From assembly GCA_022432975.1 (NCBI GenBank), contig CM039515.1, positions 20,649,554-20,713,553 on the forward strand: a stretch of 64,000 nt of DNA. Direction: 5' to 3'. Of this stretch, positions 28,150-40,104 are shown piece after piece (position 1 is the first letter of the stretch; every line of letters starts with the position of its first letter). Position numbers and translations under genes: made by a program. The stretch comes from Begonia masoniana. Lineage: Eukaryota > Streptophyta > Magnoliopsida > Cucurbitales > Begoniaceae. The notes under the pieces were generated by a model. It worked only from the letters and a program-made list of their open reading frames with translations, ran no database searches and was not told the DNA's origin.

Positions 28150-28590
28150 ATATTTGATCTATCGATAGATGATGTCTATCGGCAGACGTAGAGTTGTTGT
28201 TCTGTTGACTATCGGTTGATGTCTTCAGTAAAGTCACCGGATGATGTCGAGTAATTTATTCATCGGATGATGAAGGTAAAAAATTTTTGTCGTTTAGCGA
28301 TCGGTGGATGTCGGGTATTAAACCTATCGGATGATGTAGTAGAAGTTTGTCGTTTTGTGATCGGTATATGTAGTTTGTTCTATCGGAAGACGTGAGTAAA
28401 AGTTTTGTCGTCTTGTAGTCGGCAGAGGCTGGATGAACAAATCATCCGGCTGACGTCACCGGTAGATGCGAGTAGCAAAAACTTGTCGTTTTGCGATCGG
28501 CTGAAGTTGGAAGAGTGATTCTTCCGGCTGACGTCATCGGCTGAAGTTGGAAGAGTGATTCTTCCGGCTGGCATCATCGGTGGAAGTCTT
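28150..28590 (+). repeat. CGGATGATG minisatellite in R2 3' LTR
   Basis: Counterpart of 11041-11465. TGACGTCA occurs at 28451-28458 and 28529-28536. Confidence 0.8.
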
Positions 28591-28902
28591 CAGTTTATTT
28601 CTTTTTGTTGACCTTGTCTAGCGGCAGATGCATTTGACTTTTACAATTTTCACGTTTCCACGCTTAAGACTTGGTCGAACCAATTCCTACTATTTCAATT
28701 GATATTTCCAAACATTGATTTACAACCCCGTTTAATCTCTGCTTGTTTTCAAATGATTTTTCCGCTGTGAATTTTAACGTTGTGGTTTCAGTGAACATCG
28801 AGTTTTGACTTTCAAGTGAAATTTTAAGTTTGGTCCAAAATTTCCTAGTTATGTTCGGATTTATGAGTAACGAACTGAGTTTAGAAAACTCGGGGCGTTA
28901 CA

Positions 28903-30132
28903 GAAAACTTATTCTGTCTAGCCAAAACTCGCACTTAGAGAACTTTGGGTAAAGCTGGCGTCGTTGTAAAACTTCCAAAACTATCCGTAGGTGCCCTTCG
29001 TGTTCCTCTTTCGTCTTCGAATAGATCAATATGTCATCAATGAACACGACCACAAATTCGTCCAAATATTCCTTGAAGACGCGGTTCATTAAGTCCATAA
29101 ATGCAGCAGGAGCATTCGTGAGTCCAAAAGACATAACGAGAAACTCATAATGCACGTACCTCGTTCGGAAGGCCGTTTTCTGTACATCTTCCCTTCAGAC
29201 CTTAAACTGATAGTAACCCGAGCGTAGGTCAATCCTCGAAAACACTCGGTCACCCTGTAGTTGGTCAAACAAATCATCAATCCGGGGCAGTGGATACTTA
29301 TTCTTCACCGTTAGCTTATTCAACTCTCTATAATCGACGCATATTCGGAGAGTTCCGTCATTCTTCTTAACAAACAAAACTGGCGCACCCTAAGGAGAGA
29401 AACTGTGTTGAATGAACCCCTTGTCTAACAACTCCTCCAACTGAGTCTTCAGCTCCTTTAGTTCAGCAGGTGCCAGTCTGTAAGGATTCTTTGACACAGG
29501 CGCAGAGTCTGGATACACATCAATCACAAACTCAATCTCTCTGTCCGGCGGTAATCTGGGAAGATCATCGAGAAAGATCTCAGAGAATTCTCTAACCACT
29601 GGAAGGTCCTCTAGTTTTACCTCGCTGAGCAACCGAGTATCAATCACGGTAGCCAGATAAACAGAGTAATCGCCCTTAAACTGCTCTGAACCTTCATAGA
29701 ATAAGAAATAGGTGACCCACTTGACCTATTTAATGCCTGATATGAGAACTCTTCCTTATCCGGAGGCCAAAAAGTTACCAACCCGGATCGACAGTCAATG
29801 GTGGCAAAGTGACGTGAAAGCCAATCAATCCCCAGAATTAGATCGTACCGCTCTATGCTCCTAACTATCAAGCAAGCATAGAGGGTATTAATCCCTACTG
29901 AGACAACGTTGCCTTGGAAGACACGATCAGACTGCATAAGAGCTCCCGAAGGCAACATCACCCTATACTCATATTCTGCTAACTCAGACACTAACCCCAA
30001 TCTAGCCATGCAAGCAGTTGAAATAAATGAGTGCGTAGCTCCCTTGTCTATCAAAGAAAATACTGGTACACCCATGACTAAAATAGTACCTGCTATGACG
30101 GATGGCTCAATAAATGCGAAAATCCTCGGCAT
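28903..30132 (-). pseudogene. pol: R4 protease and N-terminal RT (broken)
   Basis: Minus strand. Protease reads VFSLIDKGATHSFIS, so the catalytic DTG is DKG and would be inactive. About ten residues before it (GDVDDEAQ in relatives) are deleted. LILGIDWLSRHFATIDC follows. RT includes [38 protein letters not shown] and [15 protein letters not shown], then [14 protein letters not shown] and [13 protein letters not shown]. The frame is broken near 29640, 29390 and 29190. It ends at 28903 where R2 inserted, inside LDRISFLG. Confidence 0.88.
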
Positions 30133-31146
30133 AACTCTTCGCTGATCTCTGCCCTGTTGATTTCTGACTGGCTGATTTCAATCCAATAACGGGCAGTTCA
30201 TGATATAATGGCCGACCTCTCTGCATCTATAACAGCTGTTCGTACCCATCCGACACTCGCCAAAATGTTCCTTCTGGCATTTAGGACAAATAGGCTTTTG
30301 AGTAGCCCCCTGAACCTGCTTCCCTTTGCCCTGATCATTTCCTCTTTCATGAGGCCTTTTAACGCCTCTTTGCTGTTGCGGCTATCCTCTGGGTTGCCAG
30401 CCTCGATTCCGTACCTGAGGCTGGATCTCGCGAAAGAAGCCTTTAGCAGGCTCTCTAGGCTTAACGCAGGTAAATTATGCAGCCTCAAACTCCAAGGCTC
30501 TCGCTGCGATGTCCTCGTAGGACACATCTAAAATGCCCGATACTATGATGTTCTTTCGGATCTCCCTGTTTAGTCCGTCCGTAAATTGTTACACCTTGTC
30601 TTCATTATCGCTGACTAGGCGCGGTGCAAACCTGGATAAAGCTTCAAACTTCCTAATATACACCGCAACTGTACTGGTCTGCTTCAGCTACGTAAACTCA
30701 GCTCTCTTTGATGCCCTCACTGTATGGCTGAAATATTTATCAAAGAACACAGTCTTAAACCGTTCCCACCTCATCAATGTCACGTCCATAGTAACCTTAA
30801 CAGAATCCCACCAAGACTGGGCATGCAAGGCTAGGTGGAAAGTAATGCACGCGACCTTTTCAGCATTGTACACTTTGGCATACGCCAACATGTCCTCCAT
30901 CGTTCGAACCTACTCCTCAGCGATAGAGGGGTCCGTAGATTGTCCGTTGAATATTGGAGGCCGTAGCTTCTGAAACCTCTCCATGCTGTGGTTGTCCGGA
31001 ACAACTATATTCCGGGCTCTCTAATTTTCTCGGTTCACTAAGTTCTCGATCTGTTGCGCTTGTCGGTCCATATGCTGGGCCTGACGGTCCAGCAAATCGG
31101 TCAGCCTATCTAAGGCATCGTCTCTGGCATCTCTACCTCGAACCAT
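30133..31146 (-). pseudogene. gag: R4 gag (broken)
   Basis: Minus strand, ATG at 31146 after a leader like that of R1. Recognisable parts are the RQAQHMDRQAQQI coiled coil, PPIFNGQSTDPSIAEE, MEDMLAYAKVYNAEKV, FHLALHAQSWWDSV and FKTVFFDKYFSHTV, then a basic tail and the zinc knuckle near 30215-30255 (CYRC then GHYIMNC). Several in-frame stops lie at about 30690, 30910 and 31022. Confidence 0.87.
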
Positions 31147-31293
31147 TTTCTATAACTCCTATAAAAGTTAAACAAATAATCCTAAGAAATCGAATTTAAA
31201 CAAAGCATTTAAACATACTTACACTTGAAGAAGGATATTCGCGTAGTGGCTGTGCAGTCGAGCAATCTACAGAACCATTTTTAAAACCTGGGG

Positions 31294-31305
31294 GCTCTGA
31301 TACCA
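31294..31305 (-). other. R4 primer-binding site (tRNA-iMet)
   Basis: GCTCTGATACCA on the plus strand is TGGTATCAGAGC on the minus strand, four bases inside the R4 5' LTR end. Confidence 0.9.
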
Positions 31306-31999
31306 TAACTGTAACGACTCTTAATACTATTCCTAATTTTTTCGTATTATTATTTTTTTTGTAACTTTCTAGTAAACCCTTTCGTTAATTTGATAAGTCA
31401 AAGTATAAATTGTTGAAACATATTTAAAAATCAATTAAATAAAACCATTAAAACATAAAAGGAATCGTGTAACACCCGACGAGTTTGACCAGGTGACTTT
31501 CTTAACCGTTTTAACGGTCATGTTTATTTGATATTTTTGGTTCGGAATTTTATGCCAAAGCTTATTTAATTTCATGTGGTGTCAAACTAGGTTGAGTGGC
31601 AAAGTTGTAATAAGGGTGGGTTGTGGATGATATATAAAGGAAATGGAAAATTTTTAAACCTCACCAACGCCACTGTAGCCGACACTTCCTCCTTTCAGCG
31701 ATTTTCTCTCCCGAGCTCTCGCTCTCTGCCTGCCAATAACCCTCCCTTCGACGACCAGCTCCCTTGCTATTTCTTAGATACTCTACGCTCGAGGTATGGG
31801 ATAGACAATGTAGTTGTCAGTTAGTCGATAAGCTCTGTTTTTCAGCTTGGTGTTGGAGTTTGGTTTCTCCAATGGCCGAGTAATGTTAGTAACATTTATA
31901 ATCTGGATTTATTAATGTCATTTCCAAATCGATTTTGGACATTTAATATGACCGACCCTGATTAATCGTTAGTCGAACCTAGCTGTTTTGGTTTTGGGA

Positions 32000-33075
32000 T
32001 TTCAGACTGCTCACTGAAAAACTAAACTAAGGGATTCGGGAATGACTTTAGCTATTAGATTCCGGTTATACCGGTTGCCTTAAACTCCTAAGCACAACCA
32101 CGAATCTGAAGTGCTAAATTTCTCCCCGGTAGATATTACGTTTACGTTTACTAGCCTCTAATCAAGCAACACCAAAATTCTGACGTGTCTACCATTCATT
32201 AGTCACTCATAACTCCACTAAGCCTCCCACCTAGTAGGTCGGTTGTAATCTTCTCACAAATCTAAAATCTTTCTTTATTGATTAGCCTTCTTTATTGATT
32301 AGTCTTCTAAGGCGGTATTCATTTCCTAGAGAACAACAAAATTTGGCATCTTGGGTATTACCTTGCACATGACCTATATTCCATAATGTTTCGGAATTTA
32401 TTTACTCTCCAACCATAAGTAAATCCCCTTATTCTTTGCCTCAATATCGGTCGATACGACCACTCCTACCCGATCACTTAAATCTTATGTCCACGACTTG
32501 TATTGATCTACCACGTCTTTCCAAACTACAATCGTAATAGTCGTTCTCATATCCTCTCAACAATAAAGCTAGTTAAGTTCTTTGACATGGTTTTTGTCTA
32601 AATGCATCCATCTTTTTATGGATCTAGGGCATACAAGTTCTTGCTATATCTTCCTACTTGCTTAAGTGCACTTAGTATACCTTGACAACCTAAAGCATCT
32701 TCCGAGGCTTAATACTCTAAGGGTTCAAATTTCATCGACTAGGGCTCATTTTCTATCTATTCAAATCTTATATGTCATAAGCTGTATTCCTCTAATGGTA
32801 ACAAAATCTATGTGTACAACTTCTCATGGTTAAGTCGGGCTAATCTTATTAAGTCAGGCTACCCTTGGTGTAACTTCTTTCTTTCGATTAAGAGTCTTCC
32901 TCTTCGTACCGTGATTACTAGGTGCGACAAACCCAATATTTCGAGCTGACAAGATTGCCTAATTATGTGCTGCGCTTGTAGGCTAATGTGTTGGGATTGT
33001 TGGGCAACGAAATCCTTAAGGTGATCTATCGTAACGTCTCAGTTGTCTCGATCATTCCCTCGACACACCATATCT
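32000..33075 (-). pseudogene. gag: R5 interior with vestigial gag N-terminus
   Basis: On the minus strand, after an ATG near 33073, the translation has a stop within about 11 codons. It then contains TIDHLKDFVAQQSQHISLQA, clearly like the R1 gag stretch DRLTDLLDRQSQHMDRQA. Beyond about 32900 no gag, protease or RT motif is seen. The rest is C/T-rich on the plus strand and resembles in character the gene-less interior of R3. Confidence 0.6.
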
Positions 33076-33222
33076 ATAAATAGCTCCTATAAAAGTTAAA
33101 TGTAAACATCTCTAAGAAACTGAAATCGAATAAAACTATAAACATACTTACAGTTGATGAAGGATGTCCGCGTAGTGGCTGTGCAGTCGAGCAGTCTACA
33201 GAACCGATTTTAAAACCCAGGG

Positions 33223-33234
33223 GCTCTGATACCA
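33223..33234 (-). other. R5 primer-binding site (tRNA-iMet)
   Basis: GCTCTGATACCA on the plus strand, four bases from the R5 LTR end at 33239. Confidence 0.88.
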
Positions 33235-33962
33235 TAATTGTAACGACCCTCAAACTATTCCTAATTTCCCGTACGAAACTTTTCTTTTTCCTTTATACTT
33301 AGCGTTTAAGTGGAAAACAATTTAATAAAACGTTTAAAACAATTACAAAACAATTAATCCTAAACCAATACGTACCCAAACACCTACAAAATACAACCTC
33401 ACCATTTCACTAACACAATTCTATCTATACCACAATTTCTATCCACATCACAAACATACATTTCACAGTACAACTTAACATCAAGCACCCAATACACATC
33501 CGTCTCCCGAAATACCACCCCAAAACCGACTCGAAACACAACTATAACAAAGTACATTTTCACGAAAACGAACTGCATGGTTCCATTTAAAAGTGTGACA
33601 TATCCTCCTGTTGACAAAATCACCAAGCAGTTCATAAAAATCCAAATAAAAACCTTAACAAACATTTTATAAAACAAATCTATCAACTAAACAGAATCAA
33701 ACACCCTAAAACGTACCAACTACCAATTAAACTAAAAACATTCCCATAACGTTAAATTAATGGTTTAAACAAAACATTTGAAACATCAACATAAAAATCT
33801 AACACCTAACCAGAACCAAGCATCCTAAAATGTTCTATACTGTTCACCATCAGCCCAAAACACTCCAAAAAGAAACCCTCAAAACCTATACATACTTCCC
33901 CACGGGTCGGTCAAGCATCGACTGCGCCAGCACACCCCGCGAGCCATCCTCCGTCAACTGCA

Positions 33963-34009
33963 TCACTCCTCAGGTGGAAGGATCTCGTCCTCACCTATAT
34001 CAGGATCAC
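33963..34009 (-). other. Conserved LTR mini-exon, R5 LTR
   Basis: Minus strand, after acceptor GTGTAG: GDPDIGEDEILPPEE then TGA, 47 nt. The preceding exon-like block (34622-34571) is open in the joining frame and ends LRTTG at the junction. Confidence 0.5.
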
Positions 34010-34904
34010 CTACACCATACAGACAATCTATGAGATAAAAATCTCAGTAAGCCCTACGTAAATGCTAATGCATGATCATGTATGCTCTGTACTATGAAAA
34101 CCGTCCATGTCAATGCATATATTCGTACGTGTCAGTCTATGGTTATCGGAAACGCTCGACAGATGGATAGGGCACGTCAAGCGATTAGACAGCCCACACC
34201 ATCTGAAGGGAGGGAAACCCGCTCACCACGGAACGCTAGGTCTGAACCTCATCCCCGATAACCCCATGTCATGGTTGTTTACTGTGATACTTTACTTGCC
34301 TTTACATGCATGTTCTTTTCATGAAATCCGTGCGTAAATTTATTTTCATGACATTTTTAAAACCATGATGCATGAACAGTTCAATATAAACGTAAAGTAA
34401 ACAATCACATATGTACCATCAAGACGATAAACAAACAACATATAAAAAAAACAACTAATCCTAACTACCCAAACCCAAAACAATTTAAACAAACAATCCA
34501 CCAAAATTCCTCGAGACGACCTCGACGTACGGTGTAGGCCAATCGGCCAGAGAAGATCACGAGAACTTACCTGTCGTCCGTAGTTTGTTGGTTTTGGCAC
34601 ATCGCGTCACATATGGCTCGACCTATGTCAAACATTCAAGCTTCATTAAAATCAAGCCTACATTCACCAATTACTCTCAAATTACTATTTCTAGCCTAAT
34701 CCAACTAAAACCTAATTAAATAGGCCACTAATTTGGGTTCGGTAAAAACCGACCCGAAACTCAAACGCCCGTAACTTTTGCGTCGGTTATCGGAATCGAA
34801 CGATTCCAGCGGCCACGTACTCCTCTAATAACCTATTTTAATCTGCCAAAAGGAATTTTAAAACAAACGACCGGAGCTAGGTCAATTCAGGCAAAATCCG
34901 ATTC

Positions 34905-37900
34905 TGTAACGCCCGGGTTTTCGGATTTTAGGATTTTCTAATTTCTTAGATAATTTTCGTAAATGGCAAATTAAAGTATTTTCTTGAGTTGGATGTTTCT
35001 TTAGAGCCCTAGAAATTTATGGGAATTTTTAGAGGAATAAGTGAGATTTTAGAAACCCAAATCGAGAAGAGTAATGCTAGAGTTCCCGTTTCCTTTTAGT
35101 ATGTTAATTCGTAAAAATAGCAAAATAAGTCCGTTTTGTGAACGGTGAGTTTTGTTAGAACTCTAAGATTAAATTGGAATATTTGGAGAAATAAGGAAGT
35201 TGCAGAGAAACCGAATCGATAGACTAATTAAAGAGTTAAGCATAGAATTGAGGGAAGGGCATTTAAGTAATTTGGTAATTAAAAGATTATAGTTTTTATT
35301 TAAAACAACAGAATGGCTTCACGAAGAAGCCATTCCGTTGCGAGCTCCCGACGCCGAGAGAGAGAGACGAGGGAGAGCGGCGACATCCCTCCGACGGCGA
35401 CCACGGCTCCGACCACCGTTCAGACGTGCGGTCGCCGACGAGCTGAAGCCAGGGCTCGGTTTGCCCTTTTTCCGCGCCAGACCCGACCGAAAACAGGTAG
35501 TTCCTCCCTGTTTTCTCTTTGTTGCTCGGCCGTGGAGTGGTCCACGAGTTGGGTCGATTTCTTTGGTCGATTTGTGACGAAAATGTGTGGAATTACGGAT
35601 GTGAGGCGAGTGTTCGTCGGTGGGCTGTGCTATCTCGGTTTTCAGGGAGAAAACCGTGAAGGGGGGGGAAATCTGGATTTTGGGTTTTTGAAATTGGAAA
35701 CCCTAATTTATGCTTAATACGTTAGAAAAGGATAGATTGGTAAGGAATTGGATGAGTTTTGATGAAAAATCGAAAAAGAGAAATTTTGGGTAAAAGGGGC
35801 AGTTCGGGTTTTGCCCTTTTTGACCTAGTTCCGATTATTTGTTTTAAAATTCCTCTTGGCAGATTAAAATAGGTTATTAGAGGAGTACGTGGCCGCTGGA
35901 ATCGTTCGATTCCGATAACCGACGCAAAAGTTACGCGCGTTCGAAGTTTCGAGTCGGTTTTACCAAACCCAATTTAGTGGCGCGTTTAATTAGGTTTTAG
36001 TTGGATTAGGCTAGAAATAGTAATTTGAGATGTTTTCACGAAAATAAGAGTTTAGTTATGCCCGAACGAAATGAGTTAGAATTTTTGAAGAAATTGTCTT
36101 AGCTCGGGATTTCGTTTAGCTTTGAAATGGATGATTTAGATTAATACTAATGACGTGCTATGAAATGCCTTGGGTAATCCAAGCTCTTCAAGGACGGTGC
36201 TCGGCATAGCCAGGACGCCAGGTAAGTGGATGTTAGGTTTCCGGCCCTTAAGGCCCTACATCGTGTCAACGCTAGGCTTTTCTGTTTTGATGATGATTTT
36301 CTGATTGTGGGGCTTAATGAGTCGGGTAGCCTAGGATGTTAGCTATTAGTTGTTTGTAAAGTTTGTCAAAAGTAATGTATGTCTATGTATGTTGTGAATT
36401 GTTTGATGATATGTCTTGATGATATGTTGTACGTAGATTACCTCATGCATCATGTTTTAGAAAAAGTACGAAAATGTTTTAGCATATGTTTTCACGATTT
36501 GAACGTAGAAACGACAACGATGTAAAACAAAAATGTAAAGTGTCTGAGGGAAGTGGTTCACCCTTCAGATGTAAATTGTGGAACGTCCAGAAAACGTATG
36601 ATATCTGGGGAAGTGGTTCACCCTTCAGATAAAGATTTATATGTGGAACGTTCTAGAGAGGAGAAACTAATCGCCCCTCCATGGTAGAGGATTACATGTA
36701 TGTACGATGGAAACTGAAATGAATATGTATGATGAAACGAAATGAAATGAATATGTATGACGAAACGAAACGAATGAATATGTATGACGAAACGAAACGA
36801 ATATGACGAAACGAAACGAAATGAAATGAATATGTATGACGAAACGAAACGAAATGAATATGTATGACGAAACGAAACGAAATGAAATGAATATGTATGA
36901 CGAAACGAAACGAAATGAAATGAATATGTATGACGAAACGAAACGAAATGAATATGTATGACGAAACGAAACGAAATGAATATGTATGACGAAACGAAAC
37001 GAAATGAAATGAATATGTATGACGAAACGAAACGAAATGAATATGTATGACGAAACGAAACGAAATGAAATGAATATGTATGACGAAACGAAACGAAATG
37101 AAATGAATATGTATGACGAAACGAAACGAAATGAATATGTATGACGAAACGAAACGAAATGAAATGAATATGTATGACGAAACGAAACGAAATGAAATGA
37201 ATATGTATGACGAAACGAAACGAAATGAATATGTATGACGAAACGAAACGAAATGAATATGTATGACGAAACGAAACGAAATGAATATGTATGACGAAAC
37301 GAAACGAAATGAAATGAATATGTATGACGAAACGAAACGAAATGAAATGAATATGTATGACGAAACGAAACGAAATGAAATGAATATGTATGACGAAACG
37401 AAACGAAATGAAATGAATATGTATGACGAAACGAAACGAAATGAAATGAATATGTATGACGAAACGAAACGAAATGAATATGTATGACGAAACGAAACGA
37501 AATGAAATGAATATGTATGACGAAACGAAACGAAATGAAATGAATATGTATGACGAAACGAAACGAAATGAAATGAATATGTATGACGAAACGAAACGAA
37601 ATGAAATGAATATGTATGACGAAACGAAACGAAATGAATATGTATGACGAAACGAAACGAAATGAATATGTATGACGAAACGAAACGAAATGAAATGAAT
37701 ATGTATGACGAAACGAAACGAAATGAAATGAATATGTATGACGAAACGAAACGAAATGAATATGTATGACGAAACGAAACGAAATGAAATGAATATGTAT
37801 GACGAAACGAAACGAAATGAATATGTATGACGAAACGAAACGAAATGAAATGAATATGTATGACGAAACGAAACGAAATGAAATGAATATGTATGACGAA

Positions 37901-39176
37901 ACGAAACGAAATGAATATGTATGACGAAACGAAACGAAATGAATATGTATGACGAAACGAAACGAAATGAATATGTATGACGAAACGAAACGAAATGAAT
38001 ATGTATGACGAAACGAAACGAAATGAATATGTATGACGAAACGAAACGAAATGAATATGTATGACGAAACGAAACGAAATGAAATGAATATGTATGACGA
38101 AACGAAACGAAATGAAATGAATATGTATGACGAAACGAAACGAAATGAATATGTATGACGAAACGAAACGAAATGAAATGAATATGTATGACGAAACGAA
38201 ACGAAATGAATATGTATGACGAAACGAAACGAAATGAATATGTATGACGAAACGAAACGAAATGAAATGAATATGTATGACGAAACGAAACGAAATGAAT
38301 ATGTATGACGAAACGAAACGAAATGAAATGAATATGTATGACGAAACGAAACGAAATGAATATGTATGACGAAACGAAACGAAATGAATATGTATGACGA
38401 AACGAAACGAAATGAATATGTATGACGAAACGAAACGAAATGAATATGTATGACGAAACGAAACGAAATGAATATGTATGACGAAACGAAACGAAATGAA
38501 TATGTATGACGAAACGAAACGAAATGAAATGAATATGTATGACGAAACGAAACGAAATGAATATGTATGACGAAACGAAACGAAATGAATATGTATGACG
38601 AAACGAAACGAAATGAATATGTATGACGAAACGAAACGAAATGAATATGTATGACGAAACGAAACGAAATGAAATGAATATGTATGACGAAACGAAACGA
38701 AATGAAATGAATATGTATGACGAAACGAAACGAAATGAATATGTATGACGAAACGAAACGAAATGAAATGAATATGTATGACGAAACGAAACGAAATGAA
38801 AGGGTCATTTTAAAACAGGTATGGATATGCTCGATTTTTAGAGCGATCACGCAGTTCGTTTTCTTGAGTTTTCCGAAATTGTAGGTTATATTAGTGTTTT
38901 GTTTTAATTGATCTTACTTTAATGTTAATTGTTTTAAAAATGGTTTTAGTCTAGTTTTAAATGTTTTAAAGTCGAAATGTTTTTACGCTTAAAACGCTTA
39001 AGTTAAAGTTAGACCCTAAAGGTTGGTTAGGGGTGGGTCAATTGTCTAGGTTCAGTTTATTTTATAGTGTCGAGTGAAAAAGAAAAATTTTATTCGTAAA
39101 CACGAGGGCTTAGGTGAAGGTTATGTCAATGTAAAGTCAGGTCCTGTGACGGCCCTACGGGGTTGGGGTCGTTACA
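34905..39176 (+). repeat. Solo LTR (4272 bp, family E) with 2-kb satellite
   Basis: Starts TGTAACGCCCGGG and ends GGGGTCGTTACA, with perfect target duplication GATTC (34900-34904 and 39177-39181). No internal region. It lies in opposite orientation to the related R5 LTR, so the two form a large inverted repeat. The leader has ATG 35313 and a frame open to donor AAACAG|GTAGTT at about 35495. An exon-like block ends CGCCAG|GTAAGT (about 36230), followed by GGCCCTTAAGGCC. The usual mini-exon region is replaced by the satellite. Confidence 0.94.
36715..38800 (+). repeat. 28/33-bp minisatellite
   Basis: About 70 units, each GAATATGTATGACGAAACG followed by AAACGAAAT, with or without one extra GAAAT (33 or 28 bp). 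Long and short units are mixed. The continuous minus-strand reading frame rich in F, R, S and H is a by-product. Confidence 0.97.
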
Positions 39177-40104
39177 GATTCTGTCCTTTCCCGAAATTTT
39201 CCCCCTTTTTGATTTTTCATCAATTCACGCCTAATTCCTCACCAATCGATCATATTCTAATCTATTAAGCATAAACTAATCAAAAATTGAAGTTCCAAAT
39301 CAGAAAACCCGAGGTTCCAAAACCTAGCCCTCGGTTTTTAGCTCCTCCCAAGCTGCACACAGCTCGGCAATCCTTGCCAGCACCGAGCTCGGCAATTCGA
39401 CGCCGAGAGAAGCCAAAAACGGCCAGTGAACGGAGCTCAATCGAGCTCGCCACTGTCGGCCATGAACAGACTCGAAACAGGGTGAAAAAACCAAACCAAA
39501 ACAAGGTGAAACCGAGCCTTACCGGTCGGGTTGCGCGCGGAGTCGGCCAGAATCTCCACGTCGCCGGCGTCTGGTCGGCAAGGGTCGGAAATCGTCGGTG
39601 ATCGTCGCGCGTCTCCTCCTCCCCTGCCCTCGCTCTCGCTGCTCGACATCGGGGCGGAATGGCTTCATCGTGAAGCCATTCAATTTTTATAAAAATTGTT
39701 TTTATAAAAATTATATAATTTTTACTTATTAATTTACTTAAATACCCTTAACTCAATTCTATGCTTAATTCTTTAATTAGTCTATCAATTTGGTTTTTCT
39801 GCAGTTTTCTTATTTCTCCAAATATTCCAATTTAATCTTAGAGTTCTAACAAAACTCACCGTTCACAAAACGGACTTATTTTGCTATTTTTACGAATTAA
39901 CATACTAAAAGGGTAAAACGGGAACTCTAGCATTACTCTTTTCGATTTGGGTTTCTAAAATTTCACTTATTCCTCTAAAAATTCCCGTAAATTTCTAGGG
40001 CTCTAAGGAAACATCCCGCTCAAGAAAATACTTTAATTTGCTATTTACGAAAATAATCTAAGAAATTAGAAAATCCTAAGATCCGAAAACCCGGGCGTTA
40101 CACT

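Larger units (their letters stand above)
26746..28902 (+). repeat. R2 3' LTR (2157 bp, family B)
   Basis: Starts TGTATCACCC after the tract TTTTAAGGAGGGTAGAT and ends GGGGCGTTACA. It matches the 5' LTR with scattered substitutions and has hairpin GCC-TTCG-GGC at 27313-27322. The acceptor before the mini-exon is mutated to GTAC. Confidence 0.95.
32000..40102 (-). mobile_element. R5: antisense non-autonomous element, left end deleted
   Basis: Its 5' LTR spans 40102-33239 on the minus strand (cut by a solo LTR), followed by a primer-binding site, a family A-type leader, a vestige of gag and CT-rich non-coding sequence. No 3' LTR is found on the left and the junction with the family D LTR (between about 31.9 and 32.3 kb) is not resolved, so part was deleted. 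Confidence 0.7.
33239..40102 (-). repeat. R5 5' LTR, chimeric family E/A (about 2.6 kb without insertion)
   Basis: On the minus strand it starts TGTAACGCCCGGG at 40102 and ends AGGGTCGTTACA at 33239. Its first part (40102-39182, then 34904 to about 34620) matches the solo LTR 34905-39176. From about 34570 to 33239 it matches the R1 LTR, including the inverted repeat and hairpin TGAGAT-TTTT-ATCTCA. It is therefore a recombinant between two families. Confidence 0.85.

Noticed and set aside
32000..33075. Possible host gene or RNA gene in the CT-rich stretch
   Set aside because: No open frame, and its right end carries a decayed gag N-terminus next to a leader and PBS, so it is the R5 interior.
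35313..35717. Arginine/threonine-rich frame as a possible host gene
   Set aside because: It sits in the leader of a solo LTR right after its TATA-like element; kept only as a possible LTR leader exon.
36667..38850. A 727-codon minus-strand frame rich in F, R, S and H
   Set aside because: It is the 28/33-bp satellite, whose unit has no stop on that strand; it is not a gene.
39287..39649. Overlapping frames on both strands in a GC-rich stretch
   Set aside because: They correspond to the leader of the antisense R5 LTR; compositional openness explains them.
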